A DNA stretch of 37,817 bases from NCBI GenBank assembly GCA_027489415.1, contig JAIXZU010000127.1:1-37817 (forward strand), in the 5' to 3' direction. The notes beneath the pieces were generated by a model. It had not been told where the DNA came from and made no database searches. It saw only the letters and a program-made list of their open reading frames with translations. This stretch comes from Alphaproteobacteria bacterium. GTDB taxonomy: Bacteria; Pseudomonadota; Alphaproteobacteria; UBA2136; UBA6156. Below, piece by piece: positions 27,260 through 36,927 of the stretch. The position numbers and the translations under genes were made by a program. Each line of letters begins with the position of its first letter. The first letter of the stretch is position 1.

Positions 27260-27755
27260 TTTTGTCTCCATTGTTGAAGTTTGCGGCGGCAAAATGCTGC
27301 CGCAGCCAATCGGGCAAAATGCCCTTGGTTGCGTGGCGACGGTCAAATAAACGACGCGCGCCGAAATCCAAATGCACAAAGCTGTCATAAAGCCCTATGC
27401 CCAAAAACCCCGCTGCACATGCGGCGCGCACCAAGCGCCAGCGCGGCACCGTGCGCAGCGAAATATCAGCGGCCAAGCCCTGCACATGCCACGAATTGGG
27501 CGCGCCTCCCACGGCCGCGTTGTGCGCGGGGCTGCGATAGGCGCTGTTAATCACCAGGGTTGTGGCCACATCGGCGCGAAGCCGCTGCAAACCATCCAGC
27601 AAACGCGGGCTAATTTTTAATGCACCAGTGCCTTTGCAAGCCATCTCTTCGGGCAAAAAGTTCGGCCAGCGTGCCAGCCACACGCTGCGCGCCGCAGCAC
27701 CCATCAGCGCCACATTGTCATGCTCAATAAGCCGCTCTTTTGGTTTGTCGCTCAT
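27246..27755 (-). CDS. Endolysin, peptidase M15 family
   Basis: A 169-residue D-Ala-D-Ala-type peptidase that cuts peptidoglycan cross-links. The fold is marked by VINSAYRSPAHNAAVGGAPN and the zinc ligands His90 in SWHVQGLAADI, Asp97 and His128 in FVHLDFG. It lacks an obvious signal peptide, so export depends on the holin. It is placed between a membrane coiled-coil protein and the holin, and its start overlaps the former. Confidence 0.88.
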   Translation of the reverse strand: MSDKPKERLIEHDNVALMGAAARSVWLARWPNFLPEEMACKGTGALKISPRLLDGLQRLRADVATTLVINSAYRSPAHNAAVGGAPNSWHVQGLAADISLRTVPRWRLVRAACAAGFLGIGLYDSFVHLDFGARRLFDRRHATKGILPDWLRQHFAAANFNNGDKNEQR

Positions 27756-28060
27756 CGGCGGCTCCCGCGCTGTGCGTCTTTAATTTCGCGCAGCATCTCG
27801 ACCGTGCGGTCGCTGTTTTCTTCAAGGCGCGCGGTGCGCTCCAAAAGCTGCGCCATCACATCGGCAATTTTGCTTTGGCTGGCCTTCACCTCGGCAATTT
27901 GCTCGTTTTGGTAATTGTCGAGCGCGTCCTTGCCGCTGGCCCACCACACCGCCACAGCGGCCTGCGCCAACAGGCCCAGCAGCAAAGCAATCGGCACGCG
28001 CTTATCTAAATGCCAGCCATCATTGCTGGCGCGGTGGGGGCCGTTATTCTCGTGGCTCAT
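27752..28060 (-). CDS. Membrane-anchored coiled-coil protein of the lysis region
   Basis: A 102-residue protein: soluble N-terminus, one transmembrane helix (about residues 25-43, PIALLLGLLAQAAVAVWWAS), then a long coiled coil (IAEVKASQSKIADVMAQLLE) ending in basic residues. The ATG has GAGGAGG six bases upstream. Proteins of this shape next to endolysins are often described as DUF2730-like or additional spanin/holin-related. The exact role is not clear. Confidence 0.55.
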   Translation of the reverse strand: MSHENNGPHRASNDGWHLDKRVPIALLLGLLAQAAVAVWWASGKDALDNYQNEQIAEVKASQSKIADVMAQLLERTARLEENSDRTVEMLREIKDAQRGSRR

Positions 28061-28421
28061 GCGCAACCTCCTCTAAAGTCACAGTAACAATCGGCACGGC
28101 CTGCATGTCGCGCACAAATTGCGCAATCTCGTGCCTGAAAAAAGTAATGCGCAACGCCGCAATGGCCGATTGCACCAACTCATTTTCGGCTTCTTCCACC
28201 AGCAGCGCGGGCGCATTGGCGGCGATAGCGTCATCAAGTTTTTTTACCAGCGGCTGCAGCTGCAAAAGGCGCGACACATTGATGCCGCCCTCGGGCGCAG
28301 CACACAGCGCCATACGCAGATTATCGCCATAATTAAAGGTGACCGGTTGGCCCTGCTCATCGGTTTGCACTTGGCCGTTGGGCAGGGTGATGGGTAGTTT
28401 TTTAAGCTCAATTTTACGCAT
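28044..28421 (-). CDS. Protein of unknown function before the lysis genes
   Basis: A 125-residue protein. It starts with a beta-rich N-terminus (MRKIELKKLPITLPNGQVQT), continues with DNLRMALCAAPEGGINVSRL and ends with helices. It overlaps the next gene by 17 bases. It lies between tail fiber-associated and lysis genes, and may be an accessory virion or fiber protein, but nothing in the sequence says so. The ATG is preceded by AGGAG. Confidence 0.6.
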   Translation of the reverse strand: MRKIELKKLPITLPNGQVQTDEQGQPVTFNYGDNLRMALCAAPEGGINVSRLLQLQPLVKKLDDAIAANAPALLVEEAENELVQSAIAALRITFFRHEIAQFVRDMQAVPIVTVTLEEVAHEPRE

Positions 28422-28433
28422 GGGTATTTGCTC

Positions 28434-28715
28434 CTAACAGTCGGTGGCGGTGGCCCATTCGGGCTGGTTTTTGATGGTGGCGTAAGCGGCCAGATAACTC
28501 AGCGGCTCATCGATGGCGGGCGAAAAAATCACCGCATCCAGCGCCTCGGCCTCGGACGCGGCGGCATGCTCAGAGCTGATAAAGCCCTCAAGCCGAATAT
28601 GCGCGCGACCCTTTTTGCCTTCGGTGCCACCGGCCACGCGGTGAAACTCAATGCCCGCAATGCGCCAATAATTAAGTGCCAAGCCGCGCACCGTGCGGTT
28701 AATTTGTAATGCCAT
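28434..28715 (-). CDS. Tail-fiber-associated small protein
   Basis: A 93-residue protein with a beta-rich N-terminus (MALQINRTVRGLALNYWRIA) and a helical end. The centre, AHIRLEGFISSEHAAASEAE, looks folded. It follows the tail fiber gene by 12 bases and could act as a fiber assembly chaperone or adhesin subunit; no family is recognised. GGAG lies before the ATG. Confidence 0.55.
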   Translation of the reverse strand: MALQINRTVRGLALNYWRIAGIEFHRVAGGTEGKKGRAHIRLEGFISSEHAAASEAEALDAVIFSPAIDEPLSYLAAYATIKNQPEWATATDC

Positions 28716-28727
28716 TTTACCCTCCTG

Positions 28728-30503
28728 TTAGTAACTGATTAAAACTGAGATGCGGTCGGTGTCGTCGTTGCTTGGGTCAGTGGCGCTGCCTGAAAACCCG
28801 CTGTAAGTGTTGACCGATATTGTGGTGCTGCTGGTGCCGGTGGCTTGGGCATAATTGATTGAGCTGCGCGAGACAGAAACAATCGGCTTATCTGTTGGCA
28901 TGGTGCTTGTGGTAATTTCATATTGGCCAGCAGCAAGGCGCGTCACGCCAGTCACAATGCCCCAGCTGGTGAAGGTGGTTGTGCCTGTGCCATTGCGCCT
29001 AAACACAATGCCACCGCGCGTGCCGGCACTAAGTGTCAGCCAGTCGGTGCCGTTGTGGCCCTCGTAACTCGAATTGCTCGAATTAAAACGCAGCTCGCCC
29101 GCAACCGGTGATGATGGCCGCTGTGCGGTGGTGCCGCTCGGCACACGAATGCCGCCAGTGCCACCCGCCACAAGGCTGCGGCCAGCCACAGGCGCGGTGC
29201 CAATGCCCACGCCATCGGCATTGGCGCGCAGCGCATCAACGCCGCCCACCACAAGGCCCAAATCATTGGCGCCCACGCGGCGCAGGCCGGTGTCGGGGTC
29301 AGCATCCCACGCCAGCGCAGGGGTCGATGTGCTGCCGTCACCAAACAGCCGGATAAGCCCGCCGGCATCGATGCCCAAAGCTTGGCTAACGCCCACACCA
29401 TTGCGCAGAAAAAACATAAACCGGCCCTGCACGCTGTTGGTGCTGGCATCGTTTATCGCGCGCACCTGAATGCTGCCCGTCTCAAGAAAATTCGTGCCGT
29501 CATCCAAAAAGCCGGTGAGCGTAAAAGCAATATCGCCTGCCAGTGTCGCACCACGCGTGCCCACAGCGGTGCCGCGGCTTTTGCCCATACCAATAGCGGG
29601 GCCGTGCAGCGTGTTGGCCCAGCGAGTCATGTAAGCGGTAGCGCCGTATAAATTGGTGCCCGCAATGTTAAAAATGCACTCGGTGCCCGCGCCATAAAGC
29701 GCTTGTGCCGCGGTGTGGTTTAACAAAAAGCGGCCGGCGCCATCAACGCGGCCGCGCTCGGTGTTGGCCGTGTAAAACCGCATCACATGGTTGGTCTCGG
29801 TGCCGATGTTGAGGTCGGCCCAGGTGGCATTAAGCCCCACATCATTGGGCTGATAGGGCCCATAGCTGGCCGCGCCATTGGCCCATTTATGCAGCGATAT
29901 AACACCACCAAGGCCAGCGCCGCGGCCATCGGTGGTATTCCAAATTGTGAGCGGCACACCCTGCACCGTGCCGCCCGCAATGCCAATATCAACACGCCGA
30001 GTGCCAGCGCCAGCGGTGCTAGCGCCCGTGCCAATTCCCAGCACTTGGGCATTCATGCGCACGAGCTCAGCGCCACCAATGGCAAAGCCCAGCGTATTTG
30101 CCGCCGGCCAAAAAATGCCGGTGTCGGGGTCGGTGGCGCGGGCGATGCTGGGCAATGCCGCTGTGCCATCATGCTGCGCCAAAAGGCGCTGGTTTTGGTC
30201 ATAAAAGGCCGCGCGCTCGGCCGGCAAATCGCAAAAAATGTTTTTCGTGCCTGCGCCCCAATTCACCGCCGCACCGCCATTGCTGCTGGCCAAAATCTGT
30301 GTGCGCACCAAAGTGTCGGGGCTGCCAGCCGTAATGGTGCCGCGCCCCACCTCCCAATCCACGCCATTGGTGGCGGTGTAATAGCATTGCAGCCCACCGC
30401 CAATGCCCCCTACAAAGGTGCGGCGGCCAGAGGTGGCACCCAGCAGAGTATAAAAGCCAGTTCCGGTGGTGCTTGTGGTTTCCCAAACGCGGTTGCCAAT
30501 CAT
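28728..30503 (-). CDS. Tail fiber/receptor-binding protein
   Basis: A 591-residue protein. The N-terminal 60 residues (MIGNRVWETTSTTGTGFYTL) form a beta-sandwich motif seen at the start of many phage tail fibers. The rest consists of repeated beta units with DPDTG and GIGT elements, found near residues 120 and 400 (e.g. DPDTGIFWPAANTLGFAIGG), known from fibers and side tail proteins. Gly- and Thr-rich composition implies extended trimeric beta structure. It most likely binds the host surface. No intramolecular chaperone is visible. It starts on the last base of the upstream gene's stop. Confidence 0.75.
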   Translation of the reverse strand: MIGNRVWETTSTTGTGFYTLLGATSGRRTFVGGIGGGLQCYYTATNGVDWEVGRGTITAGSPDTLVRTQILASSNGGAAVNWGAGTKNIFCDLPAERAAFYDQNQRLLAQHDGTAALPSIARATDPDTGIFWPAANTLGFAIGGAELVRMNAQVLGIGTGASTAGAGTRRVDIGIAGGTVQGVPLTIWNTTDGRGAGLGGVISLHKWANGAASYGPYQPNDVGLNATWADLNIGTETNHVMRFYTANTERGRVDGAGRFLLNHTAAQALYGAGTECIFNIAGTNLYGATAYMTRWANTLHGPAIGMGKSRGTAVGTRGATLAGDIAFTLTGFLDDGTNFLETGSIQVRAINDASTNSVQGRFMFFLRNGVGVSQALGIDAGGLIRLFGDGSTSTPALAWDADPDTGLRRVGANDLGLVVGGVDALRANADGVGIGTAPVAGRSLVAGGTGGIRVPSGTTAQRPSSPVAGELRFNSSNSSYEGHNGTDWLTLSAGTRGGIVFRRNGTGTTTFTSWGIVTGVTRLAAGQYEITTSTMPTDKPIVSVSRSSINYAQATGTSSTTISVNTYSGFSGSATDPSNDDTDRISVLISY

Positions 30504-31282
30504 TATTTATCCTCCAACAAGCTAAGGCTGGCGGCATAAACGCCGTATCCTGTTTCGCGGCGGGCCGAGAGTGTGCGCAAACGGCCAAGCACTGCGCTGC
30601 GGTTTAGCTCGGCCGCGCTCACATCGGCATCAGGCAGCGCCAAAAGCTGCCCACGCGTGCCACACACGCGCTGCAATTCGCGCAGCTCGCTGCGGTCGCT
30701 ATCATTCATCGCTTCAAAATTAAGGTTCAGCGTGCGCTTTTGCACACCCAAATCAACAAAGGCCGCGCCACTGCGGGCGCCATAGCTGATGCGGCTATCA
30801 TCTTCAAACGCTTCTTCAGCGCCCAGCGCATAATTAAATTGCGGTTGCCAGATATTGCCCGCAAAAATTCGGCCAATATCGATATAATTCAGCGCGGTCA
30901 AGCTCGGTGCGTCAAAATCCATGCGCCACCAGCGTGCATTCACACTGGCGCTCAGCACGCGCAGGCTCTGGCCATAGCCGGTTTGCACATTGCTGGCCAC
31001 GGCCGTGGTATCCAGCAATTCGCCACCCGTGGCCGACACGGCCGACAGCCGATGCCGAATAGTATCAGCGCTTGCCATACCCACGCCAAACACACCCAGC
31101 ACGCGCACCGGGCGGGCACTGCCAAAATCCACCGTGATTTGCCCCGTAGTGCCGCTAATGCGCGTCACCATGGCTAAGGCGGTGTTTTGTAGGTTGGTCA
31201 GCGGCAATGTGGCCACAATGGTGGCGCCGCTCAGCGTCGCGCTATCCACCAAATTGTTATAGCCCAGCATGACATTAGCCAT
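30503..31282 (-). CDS. Distal tail protein-like (baseplate) protein
   Basis: A 259-residue protein starting at the ATG at 31282, with AAGGAG six bases upstream. It begins MANVMLGYNNLVDSATLSGA and continues PLTNLQNTALAMVTRIS, a pattern seen in phage proteins with a galactose-binding-like (discoidin) domain at the tail tip. Middle strands include ITVDFGSARPVRVLGVFGVG. It lies between the hub-like protein and the fiber and could connect them. The call is by pattern and place. Confidence 0.6.
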   Translation of the reverse strand: MANVMLGYNNLVDSATLSGATIVATLPLTNLQNTALAMVTRISGTTGQITVDFGSARPVRVLGVFGVGMASADTIRHRLSAVSATGGELLDTTAVASNVQTGYGQSLRVLSASVNARWWRMDFDAPSLTALNYIDIGRIFAGNIWQPQFNYALGAEEAFEDDSRISYGARSGAAFVDLGVQKRTLNLNFEAMNDSDRSELRELQRVCGTRGQLLALPDADVSAAELNRSAVLGRLRTLSARRETGYGVYAASLSLLEDK

Positions 31283-31334
31283 CAATTTCTCCTTCAGCGC
31301 CGAACTCGAAGAGTTTAAAAACCAAGACCCCGCG

Positions 31335-32954
31335 CTAGCCCCACCAAATTGTCAGCACCACCTCATTGCGGGCAGCATCGATGCGCCGCCCCACAACGCG
31401 GCCGGCCTTGCTGGCGCTAATGCCATAGCGCGGCCAATCAAGCGTCACCACCCAGCCAAGCTGCACGGCAAAGCCCAAGCCTTTCAGCCGCACCGCCAGC
31501 AATTCGCGCTTCACCTTAAACAGGTTCAGCAGCCTTGTTGCTTCAGCGCTGGCATCGCCCTCAGCATTAAACAGGGTCGCCACCGGCGGCACATCGCGGG
31601 CGGTTAAAAACTGCGTCAAAACTGTGTTATCGCTGGCCACGGCCAAGCGTTCAGCCTCGGCCAAAAATTGCCGCCGCGTCGGCGTCACGCTGCCCGCCAA
31701 ATCTTCACCCCGCTGCACCGTCCAATTGCGCTGCCACACGCATTGCCAGCGCCATGCGGGCACTTGCAGGTTCTCAGGTGGTGCAAGGCGCTCAAGGCTT
31801 AAAATATCGGCGCTGCGTAAATGCAGCACCGCGCTGGCTACATCTGGCGCACGCAAAATATCGGCCTGCAACAGCCCAAGCGGGCTGAATTGCCAAAAGC
31901 CATTGATGCCCGCACACACCGCATCAAGCGCACTCGCGGCACTGATAATCTCGGTGCCAAAGGCCACGCCAATTTCGGCGGGCTGCTGCACGGCCAAAGT
32001 ATTCAGGCGCGGCGCATCCACACTGCCCAGCGCAAGGCCACAAAAATCTAGGGCCAAGCGCAGCACAATGCCGCCGCCGGTGTTGACATAGCCACCCACA
32101 TTGTCGCCCCGCGCATCGGCGGTAATAAGGCCGGCAGGGTCGCTGCCCAATCTAAAATAACCCTCAGCCAAGCAGGTGGCATAAGTGCCGCCCGCCACCG
32201 TGGCCGCCGCAAGGGCTGCGTAATTAGCAAAGTCACTGCCAGCAGTCAGCGCCACGCCACGGTCATACACGGCATCGATGGCCTGCATAGCGCGGGCATG
32301 CAGCTGATAAATCCGCGCCGTGGGCTCAATCAGCGTAGCGCTCACATTCAGCACCCGCCCAAAAATCAATGGGCGCGGCTTGCCAGCCAGTTGCGCTGTG
32401 CCATTGGCGCCGCCAGCGCCGCTAAAGCGCGTCACGGTCAGCGGTGTTTCTAGTTTATAGGCATCGTCGCGCACCACCAATTGCGCGGTGGCATCATCAG
32501 CGCGCCATGCCACGGCCGTGCCACGATAAAGCAAGCCAAAGGCGTTATAAGCCCATGGCAGTTGCCCGCGCCGCACTTCCACCACGCGGCCATCCACCGC
32601 GCCAGCACTAACCATGCTGTCACAAGCGCCGTCGCTATTATCAAACTCGATCGTGCCAAGGCTCAGCTGCCCGCGCCGTTCAAGCGCAGGCCACAAAGGC
32701 AGGCGCTGGTCTAATTCTAAAGGGCGCAAAGCGCGGCCGCTAAAGGTCTCGTTTGGCAAAGCGTCAGCAGGGGTGGTGATATAATGCCAATCGCCATAGC
32801 GCGCTAAAATTTCGCTGCTGTCATAGTATCTAAATTCCACCAAATGCACCGGCTGTGCCACGGGGTTGGTCAGGCTGGCAAAATAATCGGCCGCATATTC
32901 TTCGCCCTCGCGGGTGCAGAGCGCCCGCTCGGCTATGGCATATTCACCCAGCAT
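31335..32954 (-). CDS. Tail tip/baseplate hub-like protein
   Basis: A 539-residue protein translated directly after the tape measure gene (start overlaps its stop, ATGA-like). The N-terminal part (LVEFRYYDSSEILARYGDWH) and the beta-rich series that follow are typical of siphophage tail tip proteins. The C-terminal part (LLAVRLKGLGFAVQLGWVVT, then LDWPRYGIS) looks like the hub domain that closes the tube. Function comes from position and length. The detailed family is not certain. Confidence 0.6.
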   Translation of the reverse strand: MLGEYAIAERALCTREGEEYAADYFASLTNPVAQPVHLVEFRYYDSSEILARYGDWHYITTPADALPNETFSGRALRPLELDQRLPLWPALERRGQLSLGTIEFDNSDGACDSMVSAGAVDGRVVEVRRGQLPWAYNAFGLLYRGTAVAWRADDATAQLVVRDDAYKLETPLTVTRFSGAGGANGTAQLAGKPRPLIFGRVLNVSATLIEPTARIYQLHARAMQAIDAVYDRGVALTAGSDFANYAALAAATVAGGTYATCLAEGYFRLGSDPAGLITADARGDNVGGYVNTGGGIVLRLALDFCGLALGSVDAPRLNTLAVQQPAEIGVAFGTEIISAASALDAVCAGINGFWQFSPLGLLQADILRAPDVASAVLHLRSADILSLERLAPPENLQVPAWRWQCVWQRNWTVQRGEDLAGSVTPTRRQFLAEAERLAVASDNTVLTQFLTARDVPPVATLFNAEGDASAEATRLLNLFKVKRELLAVRLKGLGFAVQLGWVVTLDWPRYGISASKAGRVVGRRIDAARNEVVLTIWWG

Positions 32955-35900
32955 CAGGCCACGCCCTGCACCAAATTATTTTGCTCAGTCCGGTCAGACA
33001 GGCGGCGCAATTCCGCCCGCAATTGCACCAGCTCATCCACCACATCGGCAAAGCCACGACCGCTCACCTCAAGCAGCGGGCGCATATCCAGCGTAATGGC
33101 GGGCGCAGCGGGCGTCGCAAAGGGCGACAGCGACTGCCGAATAAAGCCCTCAATGCGGGTAAAATCAGCACTGCTGGCAAAGCCATCACGCGCCACGCCC
33201 AGCAGCGTGTCGGCGGCACCCAAAAGCCCGCTGGTGTCACCACCGCGCGCATTGGTTAGCGCACTGCCAAACTCATTTTGTGCCAGCAGCAGCCGGTCAT
33301 TAAAGCCAAGGCTGCTGCTATTGCCCAAAGCCTGCCGCGTCAACCACTCCCTAATAGCCCCGCGATTATCGGCCACGCCCTGCTGCGCAATTTGCTGGCG
33401 GCGCAGGCCGTAAAGCCGCTCAATCTCCACCAAGCCTGCGCCCACCGCATTGGCGGTTTTAATTTGTTCGTCACGCCATTTATCCAGCTGGCGCAGTGCC
33501 AGCGCATTGGGGTCGGCAATGCCATCAATGGCGTCGCGCAATTCCTGCACATAATCACCCGCAATTTTGGCGCGCTGGGTGGCCTCAGCATTATTGAGTG
33601 GCGCTAAGGCCAAGCCTAATTCACCGGCCTTTTTGCGCGCCTCGTCAAATTGCCGCGTCAGCTCTTGCAGGGCTTGCTCCACCGCGCTCAGCTGCGGCTT
33701 TTGCTCTAACAGTGCCTTATAGGCGCTGGCAAAATTAAGGTTCTCCACCATTTTTTGCAGGTCGCCACCGGCGGCCAAGGCTTTGCTAAATGCATCGGGC
33801 AGGGTCTGGCCAAACAGGCCTTGCACATTTTGCGCCAGCACCGCAATCGCGCCGCCCACATCATTCACGCCTGCAGTAAAGCTCTTATCGCCTACAAAAA
33901 TCTTGGTGCTGTCGCGCTGGCCGATGGCGAGGCCAAGTTTGCCGCTGGCACTTTGGCCGGTCGCTTGCTCAATCGCTGTCACCAGCTGCTGCGCGCTGTT
34001 AAAAAACGTATCGCGCGCCGCGCGGGTTTGGTCGTTCGCACCATCTTCGCTGGCCGTAAATCTACGAGCGGCAAAATCATAAGCGCCACCCGCGGTAAAG
34101 TTGCTTGGTTTTTTGTTGCCAAAGAGGCTGCCAAGCGCCGTGCCAGCAGCGCCACCAATTAAAGCGCCAATGGGCCCGCCAGCAATCATGCCAACACCCG
34201 CACCAAGCCCGCCACCAATGCCGCCACCAGTGCCGCCAATCATGCCGCCCAGCGCAAAGCCAATGCCGGCCGCACCCAGCACACTGGTAAGGCTGGCGCT
34301 GGTCAGCGCGGCCGTGCCGGGCAGGGTGGGGCCAACAAAACTGGCGCCATAGCCAAAGCCCATGCTGGCACCAGCGCTGTTAATTGCGCCGCCAATGCCA
34401 CCAAGCCCAGCGCCACCAAACAGGCTGCTGGTGCTATTGCCAAGGCTCAGCGCATCCATAATGCCAAAGCCGCCGCCAGCACCACCCGCACCACCGAACG
34501 CGCTGCCACCGGCAAGGCCGCCCGCCATGCCGCCCAAGGTGCTGGCCACAATCGGCGCAATAATGGGGCGGATAATCGCATTCGCGGCAATTTGCTTAAA
34601 GCTTTCCAGCACCATGGCACGAAATTGCTGCATAATATTGCCGCCACGGCCCAGCAAACCATCGGCCAAATTATCGACGATATTATCGGTGGTGCGGTCA
34701 ACCACACGTTGCCATTCCTCTTGCTGGCGCTTGAGCTCGGCCATGCGCGCCGCCTCGGCGGCGGTGGCGGCCTCTTGCGCGGCGCGGGCATCATAAAGCG
34801 CGGCGGCTGCACTCTGCACGGCCAGCACTTGCTGGCTGGTGAGTTTGATATTTTCGCGCTTGGCGGCATTGTGTGCGGTTTCCACCGCCGACGCTATGGC
34901 ACGCTCTCTTGCGGCAAGTCCAAGCATACGGCGCTCTTTTTCCATCGCGGCAATTTGCTCTTCAATGGCGCGGGTGGCTTTTTCTGCATCTTCGCTAACC
35001 GGCTTTGGTTTGTTTTTCTCCCAGCCGGGGCGCAACGCTTGCTGCAACGCCTGCGCTTGATAGGCTTTATCCAATTCGGCCAATTTTTTCTCAGCATCCA
35101 GTTTTTGCGCCATGCTAACTTCACCGGCGTTGCGCCCGGTCGGCCTTTGCAAAATATCAAGCAGCTCATCGCGGCCATTGGCTTTGGGTGGCATAAATAA
35201 ATTTTGGCCAATTTTATCCATAAATGGCCCGGCCCAATCGCCAATAATCTGAAAGCCCTTATCCAAAAAGGCAAAAAACTCCTGAAATCTTTGCGTCATC
35301 CAAGTGAGTGTGTCGGTCACAGTGGTCAATATGCCGCTAAAAATCGACACCACCCGCGCACCCAAAGCCAGCAGCGCATTGCCCAAGGCCTCAAACGAGC
35401 TGGCAACCGCGCCCATATCTTTAATGGTGCGCTCATCAAAGTAAGGTTTTACCCCGCTGAGCTTTTCGGGCAGCTCATTGAGCATGGGCAAAAGGTTTTG
35501 GCCAGCGCGGCCAAGCAATTCAAAAGCCCGCTTGCCCTTCATGGCTGGGTCTTCAACTTTGGCCAGCGCATCGGCCAACATCAGCATGCCCTGCTCAGTA
35601 TCGGTGGTGGGGTCAAGTAACTGGTCAAGGTCAATGCCAAGGCGCGAAAAACTCTCTTTGGCTTTTTCGTTGCCATCTCTGGCATCAGCCATTTGCCGAG
35701 TGAGTCTCTGTAGGCCAGTTTGCAATTCGCGCGCACGCACCCCAGAGCTTTGCGCCACCAGCTCAAAACGTTGCAGCGCATCGGTGGACATGTTCATGGT
35801 TTCAGCACGCTCGGCGATACTATCAACTCTGTCCGCAGCGCGGTAAATGCCTGTGACGGCAGCCGTTGCACCAGCTATGGCTGCACCATAACTTAAAACA

Positions 35901-36559
35901 CTATCCCTTAGCCGCGATAAACCGTTGCCAAGGCTTGACCAAGCCGTTTTCTGGCTAGCGCTATTTTTCTCGGCCGCAATTCGTTGCTTTTCGTATTCGT
36001 TGGTAACGCGAGCCATTTGTTGTTGATAGGTCGCGGCGTCAATTTTGCCGGCCGCGAGCGCCTCATTCAAAATCTTTTGCCGCTGCGCCAGTATCTGCTG
36101 GGCGCGCACCAACGGGTTTAATTCAGCATTAAGCGCGTTATAGCTGCGGGTAACTTCATCAATGCGCTGCGCCTCTTCGGCGCGCTGGCGGGTCTGGCCA
36201 GTCAATCGATCGCGGCTTTGTTGATATTCAGCATTAAGCTTGGCCATGGCCGCTTGCGCCCGGTCGGCCTTGTCGGCATTGGCCTGCATATAATCATTAA
36301 TCAGGCGCTGGCGCTTTTCATATTGCTCTTGCAGGCGCGTCAAAGGGTCAAGCTGGCGCTGTAATCTTTCGAAGCTGCTGGTCAGCTTGGTAGCCTTCTC
36401 CGAGGCCACCGTTTGGTTGGCCGAAACCAAAGCCTCTTGGTTGGACAAGTTGCCAAGCTTACCAGCCAAAGCACTGACGACAGCATCTTGCTTTTGAAAC
36501 GAGCCGGTGGTGGCATCAACATTCACCTTTAGCTGGTTAATGCTATCTTGCACGCTCAT
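32954..36559 (-). CDS. Tape measure protein
   Basis: A 1201-residue protein, the largest in the genome. It starts MSVQDSINQLKVNVDATTGS and is mostly coiled coil in the first 650 residues (e.g. LQEQYEKRQRLINDYMQANA). A Gly/Ala-rich, membrane-active-looking segment at about residues 680-830 follows (GGIGGGLGAGVGMIAGGPIG). The C-terminus is helical. It sets the length of the tail and may help DNA injection. Length and composition leave little doubt. The ATG has a run of nine G bases upstream that may serve as ribosome binding site. Confidence 0.92.
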   Translation of the reverse strand: MSVQDSINQLKVNVDATTGSFQKQDAVVSALAGKLGNLSNQEALVSANQTVASEKATKLTSSFERLQRQLDPLTRLQEQYEKRQRLINDYMQANADKADRAQAAMAKLNAEYQQSRDRLTGQTRQRAEEAQRIDEVTRSYNALNAELNPLVRAQQILAQRQKILNEALAAGKIDAATYQQQMARVTNEYEKQRIAAEKNSASQKTAWSSLGNGLSRLRDSVLSYGAAIAGATAAVTGIYRAADRVDSIAERAETMNMSTDALQRFELVAQSSGVRARELQTGLQRLTRQMADARDGNEKAKESFSRLGIDLDQLLDPTTDTEQGMLMLADALAKVEDPAMKGKRAFELLGRAGQNLLPMLNELPEKLSGVKPYFDERTIKDMGAVASSFEALGNALLALGARVVSIFSGILTTVTDTLTWMTQRFQEFFAFLDKGFQIIGDWAGPFMDKIGQNLFMPPKANGRDELLDILQRPTGRNAGEVSMAQKLDAEKKLAELDKAYQAQALQQALRPGWEKNKPKPVSEDAEKATRAIEEQIAAMEKERRMLGLAARERAIASAVETAHNAAKRENIKLTSQQVLAVQSAAAALYDARAAQEAATAAEAARMAELKRQQEEWQRVVDRTTDNIVDNLADGLLGRGGNIMQQFRAMVLESFKQIAANAIIRPIIAPIVASTLGGMAGGLAGGSAFGGAGGAGGGFGIMDALSLGNSTSSLFGGAGLGGIGGAINSAGASMGFGYGASFVGPTLPGTAALTSASLTSVLGAAGIGFALGGMIGGTGGGIGGGLGAGVGMIAGGPIGALIGGAAGTALGSLFGNKKPSNFTAGGAYDFAARRFTASEDGANDQTRAARDTFFNSAQQLVTAIEQATGQSASGKLGLAIGQRDSTKIFVGDKSFTAGVNDVGGAIAVLAQNVQGLFGQTLPDAFSKALAAGGDLQKMVENLNFASAYKALLEQKPQLSAVEQALQELTRQFDEARKKAGELGLALAPLNNAEATQRAKIAGDYVQELRDAIDGIADPNALALRQLDKWRDEQIKTANAVGAGLVEIERLYGLRRQQIAQQGVADNRGAIREWLTRQALGNSSSLGFNDRLLLAQNEFGSALTNARGGDTSGLLGAADTLLGVARDGFASSADFTRIEGFIRQSLSPFATPAAPAITLDMRPLLEVSGRGFADVVDELVQLRAELRRLSDRTEQNNLVQGVA

Positions 36560-36642
36560 GCTGCACCCCCCCCCAACTCGTCAGGTCAAAACCTTTTACA
36601 CTTCAAAGACTTGTGCTTTTTGCTGCAATTTTGGTCTGTTTG

Positions 36643-36651
36643 TGTTATGAT
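36643..36651 (+). promoter_or_regulatory. Extended -10 promoter of a reverse-oriented gene
   Basis: TGTTATGAT is a good extended -10 element (TG-N-TATGAT) on the plus strand. No strong -35 box is seen at 17 bases. The -10 hexamer ends six bases before the ATG of the small membrane gene, so its mRNA would begin at or very near the start codon. The surrounding operon is read in the opposite direction. Confidence 0.5.
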
Positions 36652-36657
36652 GTTTCT

Positions 36658-36927
36658 ATGATTTACATATTTGTTGCAGGCGTGGCCGCTATGTTGGCTT
36701 GGCAAAGAGCTAAAGACTCTTTCCGCAACCCGTGGCTGCATGCTGGTATGGCACTGTTGTTCCCGCCACTTTGTCTTATTGTTTTTTTCCTGCCGCGCTT
36801 GCCGGGCCCAATTCTTGCTGCTTGGCTAAAAGAAAACGGCTATCCAGAGCCTGTAATGCGAGAACTTCAAAATATCTTGGCTGATTCTGAGTCAGCCGTG
36901 ACCATGCCTCAATCTCGGCATAACTAA
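36658..36927 (+). CDS. Small two-helix membrane protein, antisense to the late operon
   Basis: An 89-residue protein (MIYIFVAGVAAMLAWQRAKD, then PWLHAGMALLFPPLCLIVFF). There are two membrane helices, residues 2-15 and 28-50, and a charged C-terminus with LKENGYPEPVMRELQNILAD. It lies between the tape measure and chaperone genes but is read against them, with its own promoter-like element. Its last 150 bases are antisense to the chaperone reading frame. Such inserted, independently expressed genes (morons) often act in the lysogen, for example in surface change or superinfection exclusion. That role is inferred. No ribosome binding site is visible. Confidence 0.6.
   Translation: MIYIFVAGVAAMLAWQRAKDSFRNPWLHAGMALLFPPLCLIVFFLPRLPGPILAAWLKENGYPEPVMRELQNILADSESAVTMPQSRHN

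Noticed and set aside
28855..29469. Plus-strand frames opposite the tail fiber gene
   Set aside because: They mirror the Gly/Thr-rich code of the fiber and have no start signals or recognisable domains.
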